DNA from: Euborellia annulipes | Lineage: Eukaryota > Arthropoda > Insecta > Dermaptera > Anisolabididae | DNA length: 64,000 bases | Assembly (NCBI GenBank): GCA_023213315.1 | Contig: JAKCPI010002728.1 | Coordinates: 1-64,000, forward strand | Reading direction: 5' to 3' | In this document: positions 20,831 through 32,307 of the stretch, in pieces | Layout of the letters: the number at the start of each line of letters is the position of its first letter | Position numbering within the stretch: the stretch's first letter is position 1 | Position numbers and translations under genes: made by a program | The notes under the pieces: generated by a model | Database searches by the model: none | Told to the model about the DNA's origin: nothing | What the model saw: the letters and a program-made list of their open reading frames with translations, nothing else

Positions 20831-23731
20831 CTAATTGTATTTCTATTAGGTGTTCTAGTTTAAATTAAAGTATTCGTAGCCGTTCCTAGAAATTTGAATT
20901 AATATATTTCAAGTTTGTCCACATTTTTAAGACCGAACACAAAAAATAAATAAATAAATAAATATTCTCGTTTTGAATCTTTAGGGAAATGAATCCTGGA
21001 GCGATTTCCTTTTATATATTTTAATTCGAATTGGTATAATTAAAAAAAAAAAAAAAAAAATTAGAAATATTTTCCGTTCATTTTGGGCTTAAGGAATTCT
21101 AATAGTTTTTTTTTGGCACAAGTTTGATCAATATAAAAAATTGACATTTCAAAGATTTATTTTTTACCTTTTTATATTCATCATCAGTAATAGAAAGGAT
21201 TGTTACCAAGCAAATGATTTATTTATGACTAACATCATCACATCACTTTTCATTTAAAAATCATAAAATAAGCGAGATTCTAATATCGAGGGTGGAATAT
21301 TATAAATAGAAATATTTTTTTTTTTCTCTTAGGGAGTGTAATATTACATGATCTAAGGGTTAATAGTTCACCTTTTAAACGATAAAATTAATTTAAATTC
21401 TATTGATTATCAAACTATTCAAATTGTTTTAATATTTTTGTTTGTATACTCCTGCGACTTAATCGGGTAACCCAACTTCCGACAAATAAATAATTAAAAA
21501 GAAAACTATTTAAATAAAATTATGGATGGTGTCTAAATTGCCTCAAATGCCAGATAGTACAAAAAATTTTTATAGCCTCATTTATGATCAGAAACTTGTA
21601 AATTTTAAAATGTACTTTGCATTAGATCATAAATTTGTTTGCATACAAAAGTCAGTAAGAAAAATTTTTAAATACTATAGTGAAAACTAGGTCAGAATTA
21701 TTTTTGAACTCAAGCAATAATAAATAACTAGGCTCTAAAACTAAGGTTATAAGACATAGGAAATGTTTAAAGATTTTTTAACCACCATATGACTTAAGAT
21801 CTATTGGATAAGATATTAGAAGATACGATCTCAACTCTACCCTTAAAACAAGCAAGCATGTTAAATAAAGGGCTGCCTGCCTGTCTCCCGTCCTAAATCA
21901 ATAATGAAATATTGTCAATTTTATTATAGAAAATTGTCCGAAATAGTTAGATGATAAAAGGTTTTTTTTTTTAATTTTAATTATGTTAATTAATTTCCAT
22001 AAAATTTTTTAACCCTTCCCCCACCCACTGTAGATTTATCTTTATTTGCTTTCTTTGACGGAATCAGAAATTTATCACATGCCATTTATAATTATTTCGT
22101 TAATAACAACATGCATGTTTAATTTATGGCTTAATTTTATATTTTTAAAACTTATTAATTATATATAAAATATTCTCTTTCTGGCACATTAAAAGCATCA
22201 TAAAGAATAGTCCCTAATAATATGCGATAAATATCGTATAATATAATAATGTAAATATTAAATTTTTAAATTGTTTTCTGATAACGGTAGCCATTTTGAA
22301 TGTGTAGATAACATCTAAAATAAACTCAAGTTTTATGAATTAAAAATTATTTTTCAATAATATTACACCTGCAATATGCGGAATTTTTTGTGTTTGTGAG
22401 AACGAGGTCAAACCCTTTGGAAAAATTGTCTGTCCTTGCACTCCAATGCATGTTTCATTATTTTAAAATCGAAATACTAAATGGTTCTAAAGAAATTATA
22501 CTCTAGTATATGTTTTGACTGAATCCGATTCCTAACCCAACCGGATAATTTATTCATATTATTTGTAAAAAAGTTTAATTATACAAGATGGGACCGCTCA
22601 TAACGAATGTGCAAGTCACGTTTATTTATTTTTATTGTTATCCACCAGTGGAAAACCGATGAGAAAAAAAATTCTATCAAAATCAGGCTAATGGTTCCTG
22701 AGTTATATACAAAAAGACAAAAGATTCGAAAACCCGCCTCAGGAACACCTTATGAAATTTGACCGATTGAATGAATAATTCTCGATAGGACAGATAATGC
22801 CGTTTTTGTATGAAATTCTGTTTTATTATTTATCTATTCGAATTTTGAAATTTTTCATAAAATTCCGCCCCAGTAAAAAGGAATTTAGGGATGAAATTAA
22901 AATAAACCTATTTCCACCACGATTATATTGTTGAATATAAAATTTCATTCAAGAGGAAAGTATTTTTTTTTTTAATTTTTTGATCATCTTAGGTATCATT
23001 TTTAATATTAAATAAGTATTTATTTTACCTATTATTATTTCAACCCTTAAACCACCCTAGATCAAGAAAATTATAGAATTAAAATTTTGTTTAATATCCT
23101 TGAAAAAGAGAAAATATTAAAATCTAATCTTTTTACAAAAAAATATTAAACCCCCTTCCCTCTCCACCACTACCCCAGGTGACAAATATAAAATATTAAA
23201 TTACGGTTCGCATAAATTTAATAAGGATCTTTAAAAAGCGTAGAAAAAATAATCTTAAATTTTTACTATTTTTTTTTTCAATAAAAAAAGATTTAAAAAG
23301 AATATTAATTACCTTTAATAAAACTCTCAGAGGGGATGTGGGTTGATTGACGATATGGGGTGAGTTATATAATTATTCACTTTAAAATAAACACAGCACA
23401 GTAAAACCACGAGGTGCGACTTGTCACGGTGCTAGCTAGCACTCAACTGAAAAAGCCTTTTTTGTCTCTCTTTAGAAAAGAATCATAATAAGAAATCCCA
23501 TTTTAATAAAAAGTAAAAAAATATATTTTTTCTCTAATCTATTATTATTTAGAGATCGAAAAATATTAACAGGTGATTTAAAATATCAATAGTATTTTCT
23601 TAAAACTTCCCTCCCTTAACTAACCCAAAACAACCCTTAAATAATGGAATATTTATTTTCAACGTTATTTTTCACTTATTAGCTTTTAATTACAAATGAA
23701 ATAAATTAAAAAAAAATTTATTAGAATTTTT
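20831..23731. other. AT-rich non-coding stretch
   Basis: No gene found. Short similarity near 21380-21550 to the GGCTACCAAT / GCCTCAAATGCC dispersed SINE-2 family, too decayed to bound. 22600-22890 is somewhat less AT-rich (CTAATGGTTCCTGAG) and may be an old transposon. Confidence 0.45.
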
Positions 23732-24133
23732 CATCCAGATCCAGAGGTGTTTCTCGGGAGGGGGGAGGGGGGTAATCTGGAGTGACTGGTCGCACAGCAC
23801 ACATTTTTTTCTTAATTCCGGTAATTTAAAGGCGCATTCTGTACTTGTTTGCCAGAATATAAATACAAATCAAATTTGTAAGTATTAATTTTTAAAATGA
23901 TGAAGGGGGAGAGGATGTCAGCCAAAAAAGGAGCCTCTATCGAATAAAAATCTCCAATTAGAAGACGTTTCGGGTTTAATTAGATAAATCTATCATCAGC
24001 TGAACAGCCACTTCTCTTATCAATTTAATTTTTAAAATTTTACATTAAAAAAACATTTTTTTTTTGAATAAAAGTATTTTTTTTTGCAAATCTCAGGGTA
24101 CCCCCCCCTTTACCCCTTGTATCCGCCTTTGTC
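23732..24133. mobile_element. G-rich hAT-like MITE carrying a DR1 palindrome, itself interrupted
   Basis: Same family as 39640-39902 in opposite orientation: ATCCAGAGGTGTTTCTCGG at the left, GTATCCGCCTTTG at the right. Positions 23775-23860 resemble the DR1 left palindrome (AATCTGGAGTGACTGGTCGC, ACAGCACAC). Split at 23899-24024 by a PLE-type insertion. Confidence 0.7.
23899..24024 (-). mobile_element. 126-bp PLE-type insertion with 14-bp target duplication
   Basis: Flanked by identical TTAATTTTTAAAAT at 23885-23898 and 24025-24038. On the minus strand it has an intact CTGATGA box and an intact GAAA followed by CGTC, separated by 21 nt that do not form a proper stem II. The rest matches 19125-19250. 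It inserted after the host MITE, which is continuous in the 39.6-kb copy. Confidence 0.75.
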
Positions 24134-24479
24134 ACCAACCAACCCATTAAGAAATAAAAAATGAAGATTTATCTTTTACTCACTATTTTAAGAATAAACC
24201 TCCTTCTACTTAACGAATTGATATGAAATTTGGTAGTATTAATTATTATCAGTAAGTTTCGCTGAGAAATCCTGATTTTTAATAAAAGAGGCAAATATTT
24301 ATTTTGAATTAAGTCAAGTATAAGAATTTAACAAAAATGAACACTTCAAGTCCCATAAAATAAATATCGTAAATATAAAAAAAAAAGTTTTATCTTTAAA
24401 CACTTGTAAGGATAGTGTGCGTGTGATTTTTGTAATGATTGAGATTTAAAAAATATCGGTAGAGAGAAAAAGAGATGAA

Positions 24480-25040
24480 AAAGAAAGAACGCCAGCCAAG
24501 CCAGGTAGGGTGTGTAAAAAAAAGAATTTCCAAACAGGATCGATCGAAGCCAATGTCGGTGATCATTTGATTCGCTTTAATGGCTGTTCAAAAGCACTTC
24601 TGTTTGCTCCAATACACTCAAAAAAAAAAAATAAAATAAAACAAGGTCGATATTAATGAGATTTTGAAAATATTCCTTTATAAGAAATCAATTTAAATGT
24701 AAACATTTCTTACATTCTTACAGTCAATAACGCGTAATTAATAAATACGATTTCAATATAAGGGGGTCCCCCCGGTTTGACTTGTGCTAGTTAAAAATGC
24801 AATTTTAAAGGCCCTGTCTTTTGGTAGAATGAGGGGTAGGATGGGGGGTGGGCACCCCGTTCCGAGGGGCGCAGCCCTCGCACACGCAAGCCTCTATCCA
24901 TCACTGTCGAAAGGGCTCCAACCCCCTCGGATAATCAAAAAGTATAAGCGGGTATTTTTTGCGTCATATTGTATGGGTGGGTTAGCGCTGAAAGCTGATA
25001 TACACCGCAACGGGGTAACTGGGCATTAGTTAAGTCATAT
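24480..25040. other. Mixed less AT-rich stretch, unassigned
   Basis: 24530-24610 (GATCGATCGAAGCC, GTGATCATTTGATTCG) may be regulatory. 24765-25040 is GC-rich with GGGGGTCCCCCC and GAGGGGCGCAGCCCTCG hairpins, resembling a transposon tip; no partner end found. The 81-codon frame 24784-25029 is unrecognisable. Confidence 0.25.
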
Positions 25041-25685
25041 GGGGGGGTTGGAAGTTTCGGGTACAATTTTCGAAATATGAACAGTGAATAAAACTCCCAC
25101 CACCCTCAACCAACGGCACCCGATGAAATATGGACAAACGAATCTAACATGCACTCTAGTAAATATGATAAATAACTAATAACTGCCTTGTATTTTTAGA
25201 CCGTAACTCTAATAAAATATCCAAATGAAAGGGACAAGGGTTAGGGAAAGAGAGAAAGAGAGAGAGAATGTTGAGTTATTCACTAATAGAATGAAAATAA
25301 GCACCAACTCGAGGATTAACATATGTTTATATACAACTACAAATTACTTGGAGGGATGCCCTCTTTAAAATTGTTTCTTCGCCCTTGTAAAGACATTGCA
25401 ATCTTAGCATAGTTTTCGGAGGGTTAAGAGAGTAATAAAAAATGTTCTTTCACACTATATAAATTAAAATTTTTTTTTACTGTAAATGGGGTTTGTGAAT
25501 TTTTTTTTCTGATAAAATATAATAAAAATCAAGAGACTAACAAAAATTTTTAATACGCGGGACTAGGAGGAATTTATTCAAATATCTTTCACATTTCTAA
25601 TAAATAATAAATTCTATTTAAAAATATAATTAAAATTTAATAATGCATATTTTTTAGAAAAAAAAAATGATTCTGCCATGATAGC

Positions 25686-25922
25686 ATTGGCGTAGCCAGA
25701 AATTTTCGATGGGGGGGATCAAGAAATTTTTTTTTTTAAATTTAAGATTATTTTAGGGTGTTTATAAATCATTTTGGTTTTTTTTTTTAGCTAGAGAAAA
25801 TTATTACATTTTACTTTCTCTTATCCTATATGAAATATAATTTGTATTAAATATCTAGTCATGGCTTGGGACCCATGGGGAGGGGGGGTTTGAACCCCCA
25901 ACCCCCCCCTGGCTACACCTAG
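25686..25922. mobile_element. G-rich MITE carrying a half DR1 right palindrome
   Basis: Ends TTGGCGTAGCCAG and CTGGCTACACCTA are inverted (11/13), with GATAGC on both sides (25680-25685, 25923-25928). The interior includes TACTTTCTCTTATCCTATAT, one arm of the DR1 right-end palindrome. A reverse-oriented relative lies at 29690-29892. Confidence 0.65.
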
Positions 25923-25928
25923 GATAGC

Positions 25929-27277
25929 TAGTCTATTAAATGACGGATTCAGGTTTAATTTCTGGATGTAGTTACTAAATTTTTTTTTTTTTAGAAATGT
26001 TGAGTTAATAAAATTTAATTACTGAAACATTTAGTTCATATGTAAAATTATTTGATATTAATTTGTGAATATTTTAAGATCAAATTATTTTTTTTTTACG
26101 GTAAAATTGCACTACACATCCCTTTTTTTTTAATATCCTCATTAGTTCAATGATGAAAAAGTAGACTATTTCCAAATGAAATTGAAAGTAAATATTTCGT
26201 CAATTTATAAAATTTAGTATCAAAATTTATTAACTTTCGCTATAATCTCTACGCTTGAATAAATAAAAATAAAATCATTTAGATATATTTTAAAGCAACG
26301 TTAATTTTGATATACATTCTTGAATATAAATTTAAATCTAATTAATTAAAACGAGTTTTCTAGCTATAGCAAAATGCTACACATCATATATACCTGGCCA
26401 TAAATTTTAAGAAGTGAAATAGCACGATTTATTAAAAAAATGTTATTTATTAAACCGACTTTCCCAAATAAATATTAATTTTAAATTAGAAATATAAATT
26501 AAAAAAAAAAAATGATTCGAAAACTTTTACTAATCACTCTAATTTGCAAAGTATAAATAATAAATTTATTCTCTACAAGTTGCATGTCTGACAGTGGACA
26601 AACCCTAGGCAATTTATTTGTCTTGCCAGCATGTAGGCTATTGAGCGGTTTTCAGAAGAGTGGATACCGGAGATAGAATAACCCAATATGGAAATTAGAT
26701 TAAAATTAGTCCTGTAGTTTTTGAGTAATATAATACAAAAAATATGTCCTAGCCTGCTCCAGTAAAATCGTGACGTGAACACTCTTTACCAGAGACAATT
26801 GAAATGAATTTAATCCTTAAATAATTGAAATTTGAAATTTCCAAGGGAATACCTTCATTTAGCTATTATATTAATAATCCAGGTTTTTTCTCATATAATA
26901 TACCTAAATAGCCATTATTATTCTCTAGATCTCTTTTTTTTTTTAAATTAATGGCTTTTCTCTATAAATAAATTATGTCGCTATTATGTATAATCTATCT
27001 AGATTATTTTCAATAAAAAATTCTTATTGAAAAAATTTTCTCGGTCTAAAATAGAGAAATTATTATTAGTAAGTAAAAAAACAGTCAAGAAAAAAATAAA
27101 CCTGAATGTTTTTGATTTATATAAAAATAAATCATAAATCTTTAATTAGAAGTTTTGTTCAAATTTGCAAATTTTTTTAAATATTAATTTTGACTAATTT
27201 CAACTGAAATATAACTGCATGGATATCAAAAAAATAATAAAAATATATTTTTATATTATTTTTAAAATATTAGGAGG
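25929..27277. other. AT-rich non-coding stretch
   Basis: No gene. 26573-26790 is slightly less AT-rich (CTGACAGTGGACAAACCC), possibly regulatory, but has no motif I can name. Confidence 0.4.
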
Positions 27278-27285
27278 AATATGAT

Positions 27286-27517
27286 GTGCTAACCTCGTAT
27301 ACCAAAAGTCGCGGGTTCGGACCCCAGGTAGTCCGATGATTTTATTTAAGCCATTTGGATACCAAATGGCTTAAATAAGAATGCCTGGAACCCTAATATG
27401 TATATTAATCTATAACGGATATCGTAAAGTCTTATATGGCCTGAGTTGCCGAAAAGACTGTGTGAATGTGTGTGTGAGTGTGAATGGGAAAAAAGTGTAA
27501 GTGTTAAAAAAAAAAAA
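27286..27517 (+). mobile_element. SINE-1 copy, 5'-truncated, with target duplication
   Basis: Flanks AATATGAT (27278-27285 and 27518-27525). Contains the B box GGTTCGGACCCC, TATATGGCCTGAGTTGCCG, AAAAGACTGTG, a TGTGTGTGAGTGTG tract and an A tail. The A box is lost with the head. A perfect 15-bp hairpin with a 3-nt loop sits at 27344-27376. Non-autonomous; moved by a LINE. Confidence 0.8.
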
Positions 27518-27525
27518 AATATGAT

Positions 27526-28791
27526 AAATAAAGAATCATGTGTATAAAACACTATTTTTTAAAATAAGCACAAGAAAAAGTTAAATGATTTGAGGAGCCT
27601 TGTCTATAAGCAAAGAAGTAACATGGATGATGCAAGGGAAGCCGTCGCACCAGGCGTCAATTGTTAGAGGAAAATAATTATACAATAAGATTAATAAAAG
27701 ATGAGACTTGCCACAAAAGTTTTACTTCCACTAAGGGTCAGAGTTAGGTTTCCGCTTGTGAACGAGAAAAATTTATTAAAATTATATTGGCTACCAATTA
27801 AAGAACGAGATCTAAATGCCGAGAGTTTAAAATATATAAGCATTATGAAACAATACTTAAATAAAAATTGAGAGATTGATTTTTACGTTTATTAAAAAAA
27901 AAAAAATTTAAATTAATAGAATTAATATACTTCAATGGAAATAAATTCAAATCTAATTACCTAAACGAGGTTTCTCGACATAGTAAATAGGGAAAGTAAT
28001 TGCTATTCAATCCAAACTAAAAATAAAATCCGTTATATGTCGTTCATCAGGAGATTCATTGAAGCACGCAATTTATATTATTACATTTTCAACAGTTAAC
28101 AAGCTATAATCTTACTAGTTAGGATATGCATAAAAGAAAAAAATAACACAGACAGGGATTGGGTCGGAGTTATGGCCGCAGGTTGTTTATATGTATAAAC
28201 CTAAGTCACATGGATAAGATACCATGGGTTGCAGAAATTAGTTCCTATGTGAGTTTGTTGGAAAGAAGGCAACCCGGATGACCAATTCGGATTTCAAATT
28301 CATAGACTAAAAAAAAAAAATCTTTGAGACATTTGCAACATCAAAGAAAGATAATTATACCGATCAAACGGAGAGTAGGCCTATATAATCGCAATAAAAA
28401 AAAAATGAAAATATATTTTGTAAAATTATATTCAAATATTTATTTTTTAAATATTTACTTTTTTTTTCCTTATCAAACAAGATGTTTATATAAATGACTT
28501 TGATTCGACCTCATGTTTACGTTGGATCAAAGAAGGGGGCTTTGGCTATAAAATAAATAATTTCCTACTTTTTTTTTTTTTTCTTTTATATTATTGTAGA
28601 TTTAGTTATTTTTAAATCAACTCACTTGGAAGAAGAAACAAAAAAGAAAACAAACTTGACGGATGATAATTTTATGTAGCCCATTTGAATTTCGGTAATA
28701 GAATACCAACTTAAAAGTGACAAGCTTAGTCTATTGTACATTGAAATGCAAGAGTAACCTCCCCCCTCCCCCCCCTCGTCTCGCTCCTCAC
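27526..28791. other. AT-rich non-coding stretch
   Basis: Likely first part of the intron downstream (minus strand) of the exon at 28792. No further exon recognised. 27735-27800 resembles the GGCTACCAATTAA dispersed repeat. A C-run at 28761-28778 lies just inside the intron. Confidence 0.4.
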
Positions 28792-28868
28792 CAGTCCCCA
28801 AGACGAACATAAACTCCAAGTGTAGAACCAATAAAATAGTCCGTAACATTTTAAAGGCCGTCGTTGCA
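28792..28868 (-). CDS. Candidate signal-peptide exon (second of two)
   Basis: Start of a secreted or membrane protein. On the minus strand a strong acceptor (TTTGTCTCTTTTTCTCAG ending at 28869) opens a 77-nt exon: 19 nt of 5' UTR, ATG at 28849 with A at -3, and 58 coding nt beginning MLRTILLVLHLEFMFVLG. This is a basic N-end followed by an uninterrupted hydrophobic core, as in a signal peptide. The donor is ACTG|GTGAGG (28791), phase 1. The exon at 60344-60476 has the same design, strand and phase. The rest of the protein is not in view, so the gene cannot be named. The frame is also open upstream of the acceptor, so an unspliced start is not excluded; chance occurrence is the main alternative. 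Confidence 0.45.
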
Positions 28869-29321
28869 CTGAGAAAAAGAGACAAACTTTTGGAGACGTT
28901 CCCAAAAATGTCGGACGACAAGCGACAACTCTAAATTTTGTTCGTAATAGCATCACAGAGAGCGAGATGGAGAGAGAAAAAAAAACTTTATTGTGGGTGG
29001 TAAAAGTAAAAAAAAAGAAACAAAAAAAAAGAATTAAAGGTTCGAGAAAAATTTGTCTATTTTATTAGAGTTTAAATAATCTGTCTGTTTTTTTTTTTCA
29101 AATAAAACGGGGGATAGATAATCTAAAAAAATTTTGTTATCCCTGTATGTGTCAAACTAATAAAAACGGGTTATTTTATGTGAGAAAAAATCCCTTAAAA
29201 AAAGAGGTGCAGGCTCTTTCTTTATTACCAAACATTTATAAAGTATCACATAGAAAAATTGCGAGAGTTTAAGAATTCCACGGAAATTTAAACAATTTCC
29301 CCACTTTTTTATTATTATGAT

Positions 29322-29378
29322 CAGTGGCGTCATTTCTACTTTTTCTTGGGGGGGGGGGCAAACCAAATGACGCCACTG
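29322..29378. mobile_element. 57-bp miniature hAT-like element, perfect TIRs and TSD
   Basis: CAGTGGCGTCATTT and AAATGACGCCACTG are exact 14-bp inverted ends; ATTATGAT is repeated exactly on both sides (29314-29321, 29379-29386). The core is only about 29 bp including a 12-G run. The frame at 29157-29366 is incidental. Confidence 0.9.
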
Positions 29379-29404
29379 ATTATGATTAAGAAAGTTTAAT
29401 TAAA

Positions 29405-29688
29405 TATAATACTTAAGGAGATGAAGTCAGGGAAAATATTTATTTTTTAAACTATCAACGTTTCGACAACAGTTAAATAAGTAATTGTATAAAAATTAAT
29501 AAAAACAATTCAGCGTCATTAAAAAAAATTATATAAATCTATTAGTGATTCCTGAGGAAGGAAATTCACTTAAGTGTCAAAGTTACTTCCTGAACCATAA
29601 CTTATTTTAACTTATTTTAATCAGTAATGATAGATAACAATTAACTGCCTTGAAGAAGGACATAATAGAAATTCCAAACGTCGGAAGT
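29405..29688. mobile_element. PLE-type end fragments, inverted pair
   Basis: A GAAACGTTGATAG signature on the minus strand (about 29452-29468) and a plus-strand CCTTGAAGAAGG ... CCAAACGTCGG (29649-29683) face each other around AT-rich sequence. Same kind of inverted pairing as 16712-16949. Confidence 0.4.
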
Positions 29689-29689
29689 T

Positions 29690-29892
29690 GAAACCCCTCC
29701 ACCCCTCCCCATGGGACCCAAGCCATGACAAGATATTTAAGCTCTACAATACAAATTATGTTTCATATAGGGTAAGAGAAAGTAAAATATAATAATTTAC
29801 TCTAGCTAAAAAAGAAAAAATCCTAAAATAATCTTAAAATTTTCTTGACACCCCCCCCCTCCCCCCTCAAAAATTTCTGTCTACGCCTTTGT
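29690..29892. mobile_element. G-rich MITE fragment, reverse relative of 25686-25922
   Basis: Contains CCATGGGACCCAAGCCATGA, TATAGGGTAAGAGAAAGTAAAA (DR1-type arm), a C-run and TTTCTGTCTACGCCTTTG. The left tip is missing, probably lost at the junction with the preceding PLE fragment. Confidence 0.6.
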
Positions 29893-30359
29893 TTACAGAG
29901 ACATCTTTATTGGTTTATTAGAATATAAAAGTCTATTTTAAAAAAATATATCAAAAAATTCATTAGTTTTTAAAACAAGAGAAAAGTTTAGATTTCTTTA
30001 ATGGTGGCTAGTCCAGTTTATTTTAATTACTATTGATTTATTGCAAAAAATTCGCTGAATCCAGAAACTCTTAACAATTCGTTCTTAAGGGTTTTTAGAA
30101 TATTAATATGAATTCGTTATTTTTCTTATGGTGTTGGAAATTTTCCAAAATCTCTGAGTGTTTAGTTTTTCTTGGCTCATTCTTAATGTATATTATTGAT
30201 CTCTTTTAAAAGTCCAAATGAGACAATAGAGAGATTTGAACACTAATATCATAAACAAAAAAAAAAAAAGGAATAACAATATGTAAACAGAAGAGAGGTT
30301 GGTAAAGATGGATGGCATTTTCAAGTGAGACCCCGGTGCATGTAGAACAAACAAGCTTT

Positions 30360-30630
30360 AGCATCTAGACGAGGATTTGGGATGCTGGATGCTGAGCTTG
30401 GATGGACCAGGCCCCCGAGAGGCACGCGTCCTCAGAAGTCCAGCCTTCTCTTCTCCTCGATGGCCTCCGACCAGTCTCTGTCTCTTTTTCTCTCTCTTTC
30501 TCTTTCTCTTTCACGCTGGCATAAAACAAACACCGACTCCTCCATCTCTTTCTTGTTTGCATCCCAACCAAGCTGCGCGCTTCAGCTCTTTACTTGCCCG
30601 GAAATTCAAATGGAAAAAGGTAGCTGTCTA
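30360..30630. other. GC-richer island with CT tract
   Basis: High GC for this window with GAGGCACGCGTCC, AAGCTGCGCGC and a TCTCTTT repeat (30478-30513). Overlapping frames on both strands (30365-30732) look like shadows of the CT tract. Candidate promoter or regulatory DNA about 1.5 kb upstream of the exon at 28792. Confidence 0.25.
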
Positions 30631-30779
30631 TTTCATTCAATTAACTATCATTCCACAGCTACTAGAAAGTACTTAACCTATATGTTTTTTGAGATACAAA
30701 AGAAATTTAAAAATTCCAATGATGACATTTAAGAGTTTTAATAATTGGACGACCACGTGGATAGTATGATAAGAGAATG

Positions 30780-31340
30780 ATTGAAGTGAATGGCACTTAT
30801 CATTTCCTAAGAGAATTCTCTCTAGAGCCATTCGATGGCACAAGTGTGTGAGATAAAATAGTATGGCAGCCGGGAGAAGATATGATCTTGGGAGGGGACA
30901 ATATATTTATTCTCGGTTCAGTGTACTTTGTAGCCGGCTGGAGTTCTCGAGCCAGGGCCGGTCTTTGTCCTCGAGCCGCTATTCCAGCAGACTCGGGCTC
31001 GAAATTAGGTATTTGTCAGAAACAATTAAACCAGCTGTGGATAAGGATTAAGGACATCGCATTGGTAAAAAAAAAAAAGTGAACGTTTCCCTCTCTCGCT
31101 TTGCATTATTCGTTTCACACGAGTTCAGAGACTGAGTGGGCGGTGGAAATTTGATTCGTTGCCAAAACGTAGAGGTGGAAGATTCAATAAAAGTCATCAT
31201 TCAAATTTGTAACGGGATCCGATAGCCACGATTATACTAATTTATAATTTTTATTTATTTAAGACCCAAGCTTAAAAAGCAGCGTCTTCTTCGTCGACGG
31301 AATTTAATTTGCCAGCCGGTCATTAATAGATGGCGAGATA
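30780..31340. other. Candidate regulatory islands
   Basis: Two GC-balanced blocks, 30780-31060 and 31080-31340. Seen: CAATTAAACCAGCTGTGG (E-box CAGCTG), AAGGATTAAGGAC (Otx-type core), CTCGAG twice, AATTTAATTTGCC. No splice-competent coding frame. Role inferred. Confidence 0.3.
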
Positions 31341-31745
31341 TATTAATTTTTTTTTTTGCATATCTTTTCCATTTAGGAAATTCTATAAATTTAATTAGTT
31401 GGTAGAACTCTTGAGAAAATATTTGGAAAGAATTTTTTTTTTTTTAATATTAAAAAAAATATCATCATTCGAATGCTATTGAAACTGTAAATATTATTTT
31501 GTGGTTTCAATGTTGTGATTGTTATGATTCCAAATTAATCAATTTTAAATTATTCGAGATTATCATGTAACGATATCCTCTGCTACTTCATTTTTATGAA
31601 TATTATATAAATATTGAATCAGAGCCTTTGAGTAAATATTTGTTTTTTAATGAGAAGGGGGACAAACTTTAATATTAATAAAATATGAAATTAATAAACT
31701 GTTACTTCTACTTTAAAAGATGAACAATAAATTTAATATAAATAT

Positions 31746-32307
31746 AAAAAATCTGGTGTGACTGTCACACCAGATTTTTTGTGTCGACATATATTTAGTT
31801 TCCGCCGATAAATCAGAATTCAAGATGTAAAATTTATAAGCATGGGAAAATATTTATATTTTGTTACCATGGCAACCATTTCTTCTTCTATCTTTCCTAT
31901 GAAGTACAAGAGTAAAGTGGTCTTCAGAAGATTTCAATGGCAAAATGAGAATATACATTTTAAAGAGCATCTAAAAAATAATTGAATTTTGAATTTTAAT
32001 CAAAATCGTTGAAGCGGATTTTGAGAAAATCGAAAAAGTACATTAGTAAAGTACTAGTACTTTTTGGCCGATTTTGATTAAAAGCTTATTTTCAGGCCCT
32101 AGGAAGGTGCCTAACTTAAATATAAAATTCCAGCCTCGTACCTCAATTCCTTCATGCTTAAAGACACACAGACAGACCATATCGCGAAAACCACTATTTT
32201 GGATGCAGGAGTCCTCAAAACGTGTATATCCATCAAAATTTTGACATCGAATTTTTGACATGAATCCAATACTTTCTATATATTTCACATATAGGGTAAA
32301 AGAAAGT
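31746..32307 (+). repeat. DR1 copy D, best complete copy
   Basis: Left palindrome shortened to AATCTGGTGTGACTGTCACACCAGATT-type arms around a minimal loop, then GTGTCGACATATATTTAG, GTTACCATGGCAACCATTTC, TACAAGAGTAAAGTGGTC, the AAGTACTAGTACTTTTTGGC core, ACACACAGACAGACC, CACGTTTTGAGG-type text and the right palindrome ending AAGAAAGTA. No coding frame; the 81-codon minus frame (32043-32288) recurs only because the repeat recurs. Confidence 0.9.

Noticed and set aside
24765..25040. rRNA or coding segment suggested by GC content
   Set aside because: No rRNA-like conserved text recognised, and the 81-codon frame is unrecognisable; left as possible transposon tip.
25247..25268. GA-rich run as regulatory GAGA element
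   Set aside because: Simple AGAG microsatellite; similar runs occur inside repeats with no supporting context.
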